NCBI RefSeq assembly: GCF_001976065.1
Contig: NZ_MNAH01000002.1
Coordinates: 679,118 to 743,117, forward strand
Origin: Pseudomonas putida
Lineage (GTDB): Bacteria; Pseudomonadota; Gammaproteobacteria; Pseudomonadales; Pseudomonadaceae
Length of the DNA stretch: 64,000 nucleotides
Direction of reading: 5' to 3'
In this document: piece after piece, positions 42,134 to 52,488 of the stretch
Numbering within the stretch: the stretch's first letter is position 1
How the letters are laid out: the number at the start of each line of letters is the position of its first letter
Position numbers and translations under genes: made by a program
The notes under the pieces: model-generated
The model's database searches: none
What the model was told of the DNA's origin: nothing
What the model saw: the letters and a program-made list of their open reading frames with translations, nothing else

Positions 42134-43183
42134 TTATTTGCTGGCCCAGGCGTTGAAGCGCTCTTCCAGTTCTTCGCCATGGTCGACCCAGAAACCTACG
42201 TCCATCGACAAAGCACCCTTGAGGTTCTGCGGCGCCGTGGGCACCCACTGCGCCAGTTTGTCATCGAGCCGTGCGGCGGCCTGGATGTTGGTCGGGCCGT
42301 AGGGGATCTGCTCGACGTATTTCACCTGGGCATCCGGCTGGTTGGCGAAAGCGATGAAGCGCTTGGCCTGGTCGACGTGCCTGGAGCCCTTGATGATCGC
42401 CCAGTAGTCCATGCCGTACAGGCTGCCGGGCCAGACCAGCGCCAGATGGCTGCCTTTCTGCGCGGCGTCGGCAATGCGCCCGCTGTAGGTCGAAGTCATC
42501 ACCACATCGCCGGCGGTCAACCATTGCGGCGGTTGTGCGCCGGCTTCCCACCACTGGATGTAGGGCTTGAGTTCAGTGAGTTTGGCAAACGCCCGATCCA
42601 CGCCCTGCGGGGTGTTGAGCACCTTGTACACGTCATCGACCTTGACCCCGTCGGCCAGCAGGGCGAACTCCAGGTTGTACACCGCGCGCTTGCGCAGACC
42701 GCGCTTGCCAGGGATTTTCTGCACGTCCCAGAAGTCCGCCCATGACGTCGGGGGCTGGGCGAGTTTGTCGGTGTCGTAGGCGATCGCCACGCTCCACACC
42801 AGCGCGGCGGAGCCGCATTCCTGCGCAGCCTCGGGGATCAACTGCTCGGTGCGCCCCAGGCGAGTCCAGTCCAGTCGTTCATACATGCCCTCTTCGCAGC
42901 CGCGCATCAGGTCCGGACCTTCGATTTGCACCACGTCCCAGTCGACGTTGCCGGTGTCGACCATGACCTTGATCTTCGCCATCTCGCCGTTGTATTCGCT
43001 CTGGATCACTTTGCTTTGATCCACGGCGGCAAAAGGCTGGAAGAACGCCACGTCCTGGGCTTTTTGTCCGGCGCCGCCGTAACCGACCACCACCATGTCC
43101 GATGCTGCCTGTGCGCTGCCCAAACCCAGGGCCAGGATCAACGCCAAGGGATAAAAACCGTGCTTTAGCGTATTCGATTTCAT
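42134..43183 (-). CDS. Orphan PotD-like periplasmic substrate-binding protein
   Basis: A 349-residue type II periplasmic binding protein of the polyamine/iron-type family: signal peptide ending about residue 26 (GSAQAA), then VVGYGGAGQKAQDVAFFQPF, VDTGNVDWDVVQIEGPDLM and YVEQIPYGPTN near the end. No permease or ATPase is encoded beside it; the downstream gene is a class II aldolase. It may use a distant transporter. Start 43183 has GAGGAACC upstream. An AT-rich 9-bp inverted repeat lies in the gap to the divergent flavin oxidoreductase gene. Confidence 0.82.
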   Translation of the reverse strand: MKSNTLKHGFYPLALILALGLGSAQAASDMVVVGYGGAGQKAQDVAFFQPFAAVDQSKVIQSEYNGEMAKIKVMVDTGNVDWDVVQIEGPDLMRGCEEGMYERLDWTRLGRTEQLIPEAAQECGSAALVWSVAIAYDTDKLAQPPTSWADFWDVQKIPGKRGLRKRAVYNLEFALLADGVKVDDVYKVLNTPQGVDRAFAKLTELKPYIQWWEAGAQPPQWLTAGDVVMTSTYSGRIADAAQKGSHLALVWPGSLYGMDYWAIIKGSRHVDQAKRFIAFANQPDAQVKYVEQIPYGPTNIQAAARLDDKLAQWVPTAPQNLKGALSMDVGFWVDHGEELEERFNAWASK

Positions 43184-43293
43184 CAATGGTTCCTCGTGCA
43201 GGTACCAGGCGACTACGGGGTCGGCATGGCCCTTTTTTATTGTTGGTGAGGTTCGCCCCAGGAGCGGGCTCGACACGAAACTACTCAAGGCAT

Positions 43294-43320
43294 AGTAAAA
43301 AAACAAGTTGATTTTTTACT
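43294..43320. promoter_or_regulatory. AT-rich inverted repeat between divergent genes
   Basis: AGTAAAAAA and TTTTTTACT (perfect 9-bp arms) flank a 9-nt spacer. Located 111 nt before the binding-protein start and 98 nt before the flavin oxidoreductase start, fitting a shared operator for divergent promoters. Confidence 0.4.
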
Positions 43321-43365
43321 GCCGGTAAATTTCTATAGAGCAAACAAAAACGAAAGTTGATGCCT

Positions 43366-43391
43366 CTGTAGGCGCGAGCTCGCACCTACAG
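43366..43391 (+). repeat. Short REP-like hairpin
   Basis: CTGTAGGCGCGAGCTCGCACCTACAG, a compact palindrome related to the REP ends, in the leader of the flavin oxidoreductase gene. Confidence 0.6.
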
Positions 43392-43417
43392 GCCAGCCCG
43401 CCCGGAGTAACCGCACC

Positions 43418-45379
43418 ATGTCGAGCCCGACCCCTGCCTTCGCGCACCTGTTCGAACCCTTGCAGATCCGTGGCAAGCGCCTGAAGAACCGCATCATGTC
43501 CAGCGGACACGACACCTCGATGCCCACCGACAACCTGGTCAACGAGCAGCTGATCGCCTATCACCGGGCGCGCGCCGAAGGCGGTGTCGGGCTGATCGTG
43601 CTGCAAGTGGCCGGGGTGCATGACAGTGCGCGCTACACCTCCCACGTGCTGATGGCCACCGACGATGAATGCATCGAGGGCTACCGCAAACTCGCGCAAA
43701 CCTGCCATGCCCACGGCACTGTGGTGCTGTCGCAAGTGTTTCATCCGGGGCGGGAAATCATGGAGTCCAGCGATGGCCTGCTGGCAGTGGCCTACTCGGC
43801 GTCGGCGGTGCCCAACGAGCGTTTCCGGGTCATGCCGCGGGCGCTGGACCAGGCGATGATCGACGAGATCGTCGCCGGTTATGCCGCTGCTGCCCGACGC
43901 CTGCACCAGGCCGGCATCGATGGCGTGGAAGTGGTCGCCAGTCACGGTTACCTGCCGGCGCAATTCATCAACCCTCGGGTCAACCGCCGTACCGATGGCT
44001 ACAACGGTGAACTGGAACAGCGTTTGCGCTTCCTGCGTGAAGTCATCGAAGCCGTGCGTGCGGCGACTGATGAGCAATTCATCATCGGGCTGCGTATCTC
44101 CGCCGATGAGCGCGATCCTGAAGGGCTGACCGAAGACGAATCATTGACCGCCGTACAATCGCTGCAAGGGCAGCTGGATTACGTGCACATCGTCGCCGGT
44201 ACTTCGGCATCCCACGGTGGTGCCGTGCACATTGTGCCGCCGATGGCGATCGAAGCGGCGTACCTGGCCAAGGAGGCCGGGACCTTCAAGGCTGGCCTGA
44301 ACATTCCCTTGTTCGTCACCGGGCGCATCAACCAGCCCCAGGAGGCCGAGTTGATTCTGGCCCGGGGTCAGGCCGATGTGTGCGGCATGACCCGGGCGTT
44401 GATCTGCGACCCGCAAATGCCCAACAAGACCGACACCGGCCACGTCGAAGATGTGCGCGCCTGCATTGCCTGCAATCAGGCGTGCATCGGGCACTTCCAC
44501 AAGGGCTTGCCGATTTCCTGCATCCAGCACCCGGAAACGGGACGCGAATTGATCTTTGGTCACAGGCAGGCAACGAAATCACGCAAACGCATCATGATCG
44601 CCGGCGGTGGGCCGGCCGGCATGAAGGCCGCCGCCGTCGCCGCCCAACGCGGCCATGACGTGACGCTGTACGAAGCCAGCGCGCAACTGGGTGGTCAGGT
44701 GTTACTCGCGCAACTGCTGCCACGGCGTAGCGAATTCGGCGGTGCCAGCACCAACCTGCAGCGGGAAATGGAACTGGCCGGGGTACGCGTGGTGCGCAAT
44801 ACGCGGGTCGACCGTGCGCTGGTGGAGCAGGAAAAACCGGACATGGTGATCGTCGCCACGGGTGCCGAACCCTATTGGCCGCTCTTCGAACGCGGTGGCG
44901 AATTGCAGGTGGTGGATGCCTGGCAAGTGCTGCGTGAAGAAGTGCAAATCGGCCGTTCGGTGGTGGTGGTCGACTGGCGCTGCGACTGGATCGGCCCCGG
45001 CATTGCCGAGCGCCTGACCCGTTCCGGTCATCAGGTGCAACTGGCGGTCAACGGCACCCACTGCGGGGAGAACCTGCCGCTGTACGTGCGCGATCAACTG
45101 GCTGGCGAGTTGCACAAACTGGGGGTTCCCATTACGCCTTATGCGCGCTTGTACGGGTGCGACGACAACACGGTCTACTTGCAACACACCGCCAGCGGCG
45201 AACCGATGCTGATGGAAAATATCGATACGCTGGTGCTGTGCCAGGGCCATCAACCGGTGGATACGCTCGGGGCAGCGTTGCAAGGCCTGGTGGAATTTCG
45301 CCGCATCGGTGACTGCCTGGCGCCGCGTACCGCCGAAGAAGCGATTTATGAAGGGTTGAAAGTCGCGTGGGAGCTTTAA
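43418..45379 (+). CDS. FMN/FAD/[4Fe-4S] old-yellow-type oxidoreductase (dimethylglycine/stachydrine demethylase-like)
   Basis: A 653-residue protein: N-terminal TIM-barrel FMN domain (FEPLQIRGKRLKNRIMSSGHDTSM), cluster cysteines in CIACNQACIG (about 348-357) plus a later SCIQHP, and a C-terminal FAD/NAD(P) region (RIMIAGGGPAGMKAAAVA, about 390-407). This architecture is shared by 2,4-dienoyl-CoA reductase, trimethylamine dehydrogenase and N-methyl demethylases such as those for dimethylglycine or proline betaine. GGAG lies 10 nt before the ATG. Given the polyamine and betaine-type neighbours, an N-demethylase is plausible, but the substrate is not shown by sequence. Confidence 0.85.
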   Translation: MSSPTPAFAHLFEPLQIRGKRLKNRIMSSGHDTSMPTDNLVNEQLIAYHRARAEGGVGLIVLQVAGVHDSARYTSHVLMATDDECIEGYRKLAQTCHAHGTVVLSQVFHPGREIMESSDGLLAVAYSASAVPNERFRVMPRALDQAMIDEIVAGYAAAARRLHQAGIDGVEVVASHGYLPAQFINPRVNRRTDGYNGELEQRLRFLREVIEAVRAATDEQFIIGLRISADERDPEGLTEDESLTAVQSLQGQLDYVHIVAGTSASHGGAVHIVPPMAIEAAYLAKEAGTFKAGLNIPLFVTGRINQPQEAELILARGQADVCGMTRALICDPQMPNKTDTGHVEDVRACIACNQACIGHFHKGLPISCIQHPETGRELIFGHRQATKSRKRIMIAGGGPAGMKAAAVAAQRGHDVTLYEASAQLGGQVLLAQLLPRRSEFGGASTNLQREMELAGVRVVRNTRVDRALVEQEKPDMVIVATGAEPYWPLFERGGELQVVDAWQVLREEVQIGRSVVVVDWRCDWIGPGIAERLTRSGHQVQLAVNGTHCGENLPLYVRDQLAGELHKLGVPITPYARLYGCDDNTVYLQHTASGEPMLMENIDTLVLCQGHQPVDTLGAALQGLVEFRRIGDCLAPRTAEEAIYEGLKVAWEL

Positions 45380-45410
45380 GCCTGTTTATACTCCGGGGCT
45401 TTAATGACTG

Positions 45411-45428
45411 ACCCCTATCTGTAGGGGT
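45411..45428 (+). other. Short hairpin before XRE-cupin gene
   Basis: ACCCCTA-TCTG-TAGGGGT has a perfect 7-bp stem ending 12 nt before the start codon at 45441. It could be an autoregulatory operator or a translation-level hairpin; no U-run follows, so it is unlikely to be a terminator. Confidence 0.4.
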
Positions 45429-45440
45429 TTGGAACTTCGT

Positions 45441-46022
45441 ATGAGCAATGACAGCAAGACCCAGGCCGAACCGCATTTCCTCGGCACGCGGATTCGCGGC
45501 CTGCGCAAACGCCGGGGCATGACCCTGGCGCAGTTGGCGCAACAAAGCGAACTGACCGCCGGCTACATCAGCCAGCTGGAACGCAACCTCGCCTACCCGT
45601 CGATCCCGGCGCTGTTCAACATTGCCCGCAGCCTCGGCGTGACCATCCAGTGGTTCTTCGCCAGCGAAGCCGTCACCGCTCCCGAAGACGAAGGCATTGT
45701 CGTGCGCAAGCACAGTCGCCTGAACGTGCATTACGAAGACGGCATCGTCGACCAGTTATTGACCCCGCAAGCCAACCGCCAGCTCGAAATGCTCCACTCG
45801 CGTTTTCCGCCGGGCACTTACAGCCAGCAAAGCTACAGCCACGACGGCGAAGAAGCCGGCTATCTACTGTCGGGCAGCTTCGAGTTGTGGGTCGGCGAGC
45901 GCTACTTTCAGCTCAACGAAGGCGACAGTTTCAGTTTTTCCAGCCAGCAACCGCACCGCTACGGCAACCCGGGTGAGGTGGATGCGGTGGTGATCTGGGT
46001 GATCACCCCGCCGACCTTCTAA
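45441..46022 (+). CDS. XRE-family regulator with C-terminal cupin (PuuR-like)
   Basis: A 193-residue protein: HTH_3 domain (about 13-68; GLRKRRGMTLAQLAQQSELTAGYISQLERN) plus a cupin (about 115-190; SHDGEEAGYLLSGSFELWVG...SQQPHRYGNPG). This size and layout match PuuR-type repressors of polyamine catabolism. ATG 45441 is preferred over an upstream TTG. It is 61 nt after the flavin oxidoreductase, possibly in the same transcript, and its stop overlaps the convergent AraC gene by 4 nt. Likely targets are the neighbouring oxidoreductase or the polyamine genes at 47114-51031. Confidence 0.85.
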   Translation: MSNDSKTQAEPHFLGTRIRGLRKRRGMTLAQLAQQSELTAGYISQLERNLAYPSIPALFNIARSLGVTIQWFFASEAVTAPEDEGIVVRKHSRLNVHYEDGIVDQLLTPQANRQLEMLHSRFPPGTYSQQSYSHDGEEAGYLLSGSFELWVGERYFQLNEGDSFSFSSQQPHRYGNPGEVDAVVIWVITPPTF

Positions 46023-46951
46023 CGCCGGCCGCGCCCGATTGCTTGAGCAACACCGGCACGCTTGAGGGTGTCGCTCGGCAGTTCCTTGAACAACGCACGA
46101 TAGCTGCTGGAAAACCGCCCCAAATGCCAGAACGACCAGTGCATGGCCACTTCGGCCACGGTGGTTTGCAGGTGAGTGCGGCTGAGCAGTTCGCGCCGGG
46201 CGCTGTTCAGGCGGCGCAGGCGCAACCATTGGGTTGGCGCCATACCGGTATAGGTCTTGAACGTGTGTTGCAACTGGCGTAGCGAAACCCCGGCAACCTG
46301 GGACAATGCCAGCAGATTGAGGTGTTCTTCCGGGCTGTCCGCCGCCCATTCCCCTACCCGCTTCATGATCGCCCGGTCCCCGGCCCGGCGCTGCAGTGCG
46401 CCCTGGTCGAGACTGACACAGGCGTTATCGAGGATGAACAGGCAATCGTCCAGCAGCTGCTGGGTCAAGGCTTCGCGGCTTGGCGGATCGTAGGTTTGCG
46501 ACAATTGGGTCAGGGTTGCGCTGAGCCAGCGACTGAACAACCCGTTTTGCTGGCAATTGAGCGGCGCCATGAACAGCCCCTCCAACCGCGCGACATCCAG
46601 CCCATGGCGCTTGACGAACTCCGGGCCGAACACCACGGCGATTTCCTGGTAGTTCTCCGGGGTGATCCAGATGTTGCGACTTTCACCATTCAACACGTAC
46701 AGCGCGTTGTCGCTGCGGTCGAAACAGAACGCCAGCGAACCTTGTGGCGCGCTGAAATTCTGCTCGACCCGGGTGTTCATGTGCTCCTCGTAGATCTCCA
46801 CGCCCTGTAGATCCAGATAACGCACCAGGCCGGCGAAATGTCCCGGCGACATCTGTTGGTAATGCTGGACCCAACCAGGCGTAGCGCGGATTTGCTCGGC
46901 GACTTCGAAGGTACTGAATGCTTGAACCTGTAGTGAGTTGCACGTTGACAT
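46019..46951 (-). CDS. AraC-family transcriptional regulator
   Basis: A 310-residue AraC protein: long N-terminal ligand-type domain and a C-terminal double HTH (about 205-300; LLALSQVAGVSLRQLQHTFKTYTGMAPTQWLRLRRLN...TTVAEVAMHWSFWHLGRFSSSYRALF). The N-terminal part (TPGWVQHYQQMSPGHFAGLVRYLDLQGVEIYEE) recalls EutR-type regulators. It is divergent from the glutamine-synthetase-like gene starting at 47114, so it may control it; it is convergent with the XRE-cupin gene. Confidence 0.88.
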   Translation of the reverse strand: MSTCNSLQVQAFSTFEVAEQIRATPGWVQHYQQMSPGHFAGLVRYLDLQGVEIYEEHMNTRVEQNFSAPQGSLAFCFDRSDNALYVLNGESRNIWITPENYQEIAVVFGPEFVKRHGLDVARLEGLFMAPLNCQQNGLFSRWLSATLTQLSQTYDPPSREALTQQLLDDCLFILDNACVSLDQGALQRRAGDRAIMKRVGEWAADSPEEHLNLLALSQVAGVSLRQLQHTFKTYTGMAPTQWLRLRRLNSARRELLSRTHLQTTVAEVAMHWSFWHLGRFSSSYRALFKELPSDTLKRAGVAQAIGRGRR

Positions 46952-46972
46952 TGGGCGACCTTACGCACTCTT

Positions 46973-46989
46973 TTGGTGCGCTTTGTGCT
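46973..46989 (+). promoter_or_regulatory. Candidate sigma54 promoter of the polyamine operon
   Basis: TTTGGTGCGCTTTGTGC fits the GG-N10-GC rule (GG 46975-46976, GC 46987-46988) with partial match to YTGGCACG-N4-TTGCW. It lies about 125 nt before the glutamine-synthetase-like start. Nitrogen-scavenging genes are often sigma54-dependent. Confidence 0.3.
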
Positions 46990-47113
46990 GCTTAAAGTGG
47001 ATAGATGGAACTGCAAGGCTCGCCCAAGATAGACGTCAACGCGCTACAGGGGAAGCGTCCTGCAGATGAAATCGACTTTCTCCCGCGTTAACAAAACCAA
47101 TAACGAGGTCTTT

Positions 47114-48472
47114 ATGAATGCCCCTTTCGATCAGCTGTTCACTTGGCTGAAAGATCACAAGATTACCGAAGTCGAGTGTGTCGTCAGCGACCTGACCGGC
47201 ATTGCACGCGGCAAAATCGCACCCACCAACAAGTTCCTGCATGAGCGAGGCATGCGCCTGCCGGAAAGTGTGCTGTTGCAGACGGTAACCGGGGACTTTG
47301 TCGACGACGACATCTACTACGACCTGCTCGATCCTGCCGATATCGACATGGTCTGCAAACCGGTGTCCGACGCGGTATACGTCGTGCCATGGGCGATCGA
47401 GCCGACCGCCATCGTGATCCACGACACCTTTGACAAGTTCGGCAATCCGATCGAATTGTCGCCGCGCAACGTGCTCAAGAAAGTCCTGCAGCTGTATACC
47501 GACAAAGGCTGGCGACCGATTGTCGCGCCGGAAATGGAGTTTTACCTGACCCAGCGCTGCGAAGACCCGGACTTGCCACTCAAGGCCCCGATGGGCCGCT
47601 CCGGTCGCGCAGAAAGCGGTCGCCAGTCGTTCTCCATCGACGCCGCCAACGAATTCGACCCGTTGTTCGAAGACGTCTATGACTGGTGCGAACTCCAGGG
47701 CCTGGACCTCGACACGCTGATCCACGAAGACGGTCCGGCGCAGATGGAAATCAATTTCCGCCATGGCGATGCCCTGGACCTGGCCGACCAGATCACCGTG
47801 TTCAAGCGCACCATGCGCGAGGCCGCCCTCAAGCACAATGTCGCGGCCACCTTCATGGCCAAGCCGGTCGGCGATGAGCCAGGCAGCGCCATGCACATCC
47901 ACCAGAGCGTGGTGGACATTGCCACCGGCCAGCCGATCTTTGCCGATGCCGACGGCAACATGAGCGGGTTGTTCCTGCACCACATCGGCGGCTTGCAGAA
48001 GTACATCCCCAAAGTGCTGCCGATGTTCGCGCCGAACGTCAACTCGTTCCGCCGCTTCCTGCCGGACACCTCGGCACCGGTAAACGTCGAATGGGGCGAA
48101 GAGAACCGTACCGTCGGCCTGCGCGTGCCGACCTCAAGCCCGGACGCCATGCGCGTGGAAAACCGCTTGCCGGGGGCCGATGCCAACCCTTATCTGGCCA
48201 TCGCCGCCAGCCTGCTGTGCGGCTACCTGGGCATGGTCGAGCACATTGAACCGAGCGCCGCGGTGCAGGGCCGGGCCTATGAGCGGCGCAACCTGCGCCT
48301 GCCGATCACCATCGAAGATGCGCTGACGCAGATGGAAGAGTGCGAAACCGTGGGCCGCTACCTGGGCGACAAGTTCGTGCGTGGCTACGTCGCGGTCAAG
48401 CGCGCCGAGCACGAGAACTTCAAGCGCGTGATCAGCTCCTGGGAGCGCGAGTTTCTGCTGCTGAGCGTCTGA
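47114..48472 (+). CDS. puuA: Glutamine synthetase-family gamma-glutamylpolyamine synthetase
   Basis: A 452-residue GS-fold ligase (EVECVVSDLTGIARGKIAPTNKF near 19; ATP/glutamate residues in QMEINFRHGDALDLADQ near 210; KPVGDEPGSAMHIHQS near 250; NVEWGEENRTVGLRVP near 327). PuuA/PauA-type enzymes ligate glutamate to putrescine or another amine. CGAGG lies 6 nt before ATG 47114. The next genes are a polyamine-binding protein and a gamma-glutamylputrescine-oxidase-type flavoprotein, supporting polyamine rather than ammonia as the acceptor. The exact amine is unknown. Confidence 0.85.
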   Translation: MNAPFDQLFTWLKDHKITEVECVVSDLTGIARGKIAPTNKFLHERGMRLPESVLLQTVTGDFVDDDIYYDLLDPADIDMVCKPVSDAVYVVPWAIEPTAIVIHDTFDKFGNPIELSPRNVLKKVLQLYTDKGWRPIVAPEMEFYLTQRCEDPDLPLKAPMGRSGRAESGRQSFSIDAANEFDPLFEDVYDWCELQGLDLDTLIHEDGPAQMEINFRHGDALDLADQITVFKRTMREAALKHNVAATFMAKPVGDEPGSAMHIHQSVVDIATGQPIFADADGNMSGLFLHHIGGLQKYIPKVLPMFAPNVNSFRRFLPDTSAPVNVEWGEENRTVGLRVPTSSPDAMRVENRLPGADANPYLAIAASLLCGYLGMVEHIEPSAAVQGRAYERRNLRLPITIEDALTQMEECETVGRYLGDKFVRGYVAVKRAEHENFKRVISSWEREFLLLSV

Positions 48473-48504
48473 CGAACAACTTCCTGCATGAGTCCGCGTC
48501 CCCC

Positions 48505-48594
48505 TGTGGGAGCGGGCTTGCTCGCGAAGGGGCCAGGTCGGTCACCCTTTATGTTGAATGACACACTGCCTTCGCGAGCAAGCCCGCTCCCACA
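48505..48594 (+). repeat. REP pair after puuA-like gene
   Basis: TGTGGGAGCGGGCTTGCTCGCGAAGG and its inverted copy CGAGCAAGCCCGCTCCCACA, spacer about 45 nt, within the polyamine operon. Confidence 0.92.
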
Positions 48595-48626
48595 TGGGGA
48601 ACGTCTTCACCTGAAGAATCCAATAA

Positions 48627-51031
<2,405 letters not shown>

Positions 51032-51040
51032 CACCGCCCC

Positions 51041-51126
51041 CTGTAGGAGCTGGCTTGCCAGCGATGTCGACCGAAAGAACAACACAATGTTCAAGGCCGC
51101 CATCGCTGGCAAGCCAGCTCCTACAG
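51041..51126 (+). repeat. REP pair between puuB and pqi operon
   Basis: CTGTAGGAGCTGGCTTGCCAGCGAT and inverted copy ATCGCTGGCAAGCCAGCTCCTACAG, spacer about 37 nt. Confidence 0.92.
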
Positions 51127-51238
51127 AGTTACCGATCATTTCCCATCTCTTTGTTTAGCCTTTCGATTTGCTCAATTGCGAGTCACTTCTATATTGAGGG
51201 GGTGCTCTGAACTTCCTGCCTCCTGTTGAGCTTGGCCT

Positions 51239-51835
51239 ATGGCAACGACCGATCAGCTGATCATCTGCGAGCACTGCGACAGCGTGTACGAAAAAGTGAC
51301 GCTCGCCAAATACCAGAAAACCCTGTGCGAACGCTGCGGTGGCGTGCTTCAGCGTTATAACGGCCTGACCGTGGAGCAACGCCTGGCGTTGACCTTCACC
51401 GCGTTGATGCTGTGGATTTTCGCTAATTTCTATCCGGTCATGAGCATCAGCCTGAAAGGCCTGAAAAACAGCGCGACCCTATGGGATTCGGTGTTGGCGC
51501 TGAGCCTGGGGCCCATTACGTTTATCGCCCTGGTGGCGGCAGTCGCCATGATCATCGCGCCGATTTTCCAGTTGTTATTGCTGATCTGGGTCCTCAGCTT
51601 CGCCCTTAGCTCGCGGCGCGCACCCGGCTTCAGGTTCTGCATGCGCTGGCTGGAAACCCTGAGGCCCTGGAGCATGCTTGAGGTCTGCCTGCTGGGCGCG
51701 ATGGTCGCGGTGATCAAGCTCGCCGGATTGCTGGATGTGCTGCCCGGCATCGGCCTGTTTGCCCTGGCGGTCCTCAGCCTGATGATGATCCGCATCGCCG
51801 GCCGCGATATCCGTGAACTGTGGGACATCGTATGA
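51239..51835 (+). CDS. pqiA: Paraquat-inducible protein A, first half-copy (PqiA)
   Basis: A 198-residue inner-membrane protein with a zinc-ribbon-like start (CEHCDSVY...CERCGG, about residues 10-35) and four hydrophobic helices, the PqiA/YebS half unit. E. coli PqiA has two such halves in one chain; here they are two genes, the second starting by ATGA overlap at 51832. They should together form the membrane component of the PqiABC lipid-transport bridge. The ribosome site is weak; the frame is supported by the cysteine pairs. Confidence 0.88.
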   Translation: MATTDQLIICEHCDSVYEKVTLAKYQKTLCERCGGVLQRYNGLTVEQRLALTFTALMLWIFANFYPVMSISLKGLKNSATLWDSVLALSLGPITFIALVAAVAMIIAPIFQLLLLIWVLSFALSSRRAPGFRFCMRWLETLRPWSMLEVCLLGAMVAVIKLAGLLDVLPGIGLFALAVLSLMMIRIAGRDIRELWDIV

Positions 51836-52488
51836 CAATGCCGCCCGTTGCCAGCGAACTCAACCTGTGCCTGTGCCACACCTGCGGCCTGGCCTGTGAC
51901 ATGACCGCCGAACCCCACGAATGCGAGCGCTGTGGCGCCCCGCTGCATCGACGTAAGACCAACTCGTTGACCCGAACCTGGGCCTACATGATCACCGCCC
52001 TGGTGTTTTACGTTCCGGCCAACCTGTTGCCGGTGATGAACACCAAGATGGTCGGTAGCGGTGCTGACAGCACGATCATGAGCGGCGTGATCGAGTTCTG
52101 GCAGCACGGTGCCTGGGATATCGCCCTGATCATTTTCATCGCCAGCATCGCAGTACCGGGCGTCAAGTTCGTCGCCTTGACGCTGCTGCTGGTGACCGTT
52201 CAACGCAACAGCCAATGGGCGCTCAGGCAGCGCTCGCAAATGTACCGGTTCGTCGAGCTCATCGGTTACTGGTCGATGCTCGACGTCATAGTGGTCGCCC
52301 TGGTGGCGTCACTGGTGAAGTTCCAGGCGCTGGCCGATATCGAGCCGCGCCCGGGCATCCTGTTCTTTGGTCTGGTGGTGGTGTTCACCATGCTCTCGGC
52401 GATGAGTTTCGATCCGCGGCTGATCTGGGATAAAGAGCGGCAAAAACCATTAAATGAGGAGGTCACGGATGAAGTCACAAGCCACTGA
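51832..52488 (+). CDS. pqiA: Paraquat-inducible protein A, second half-copy
   Basis: A 218-residue PqiA half unit: CHTCGLACD...CERCGAPL cysteine pairs (about 16-40) followed by four helices (YMITALVFYVPANLLPVMNTKM; AWDIALIIFIASIAVPGVKFVALTLLLVTV). It complements the first half encoded just upstream. Its end overlaps the pqiB start by 20 nt. Coupled expression of both halves with PqiB indicates a single envelope lipid-transport machine. Confidence 0.88.
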   Translation: MTMPPVASELNLCLCHTCGLACDMTAEPHECERCGAPLHRRKTNSLTRTWAYMITALVFYVPANLLPVMNTKMVGSGADSTIMSGVIEFWQHGAWDIALIIFIASIAVPGVKFVALTLLLVTVQRNSQWALRQRSQMYRFVELIGYWSMLDVIVVALVASLVKFQALADIEPRPGILFFGLVVVFTMLSAMSFDPRLIWDKERQKPLNEEVTDEVTSH

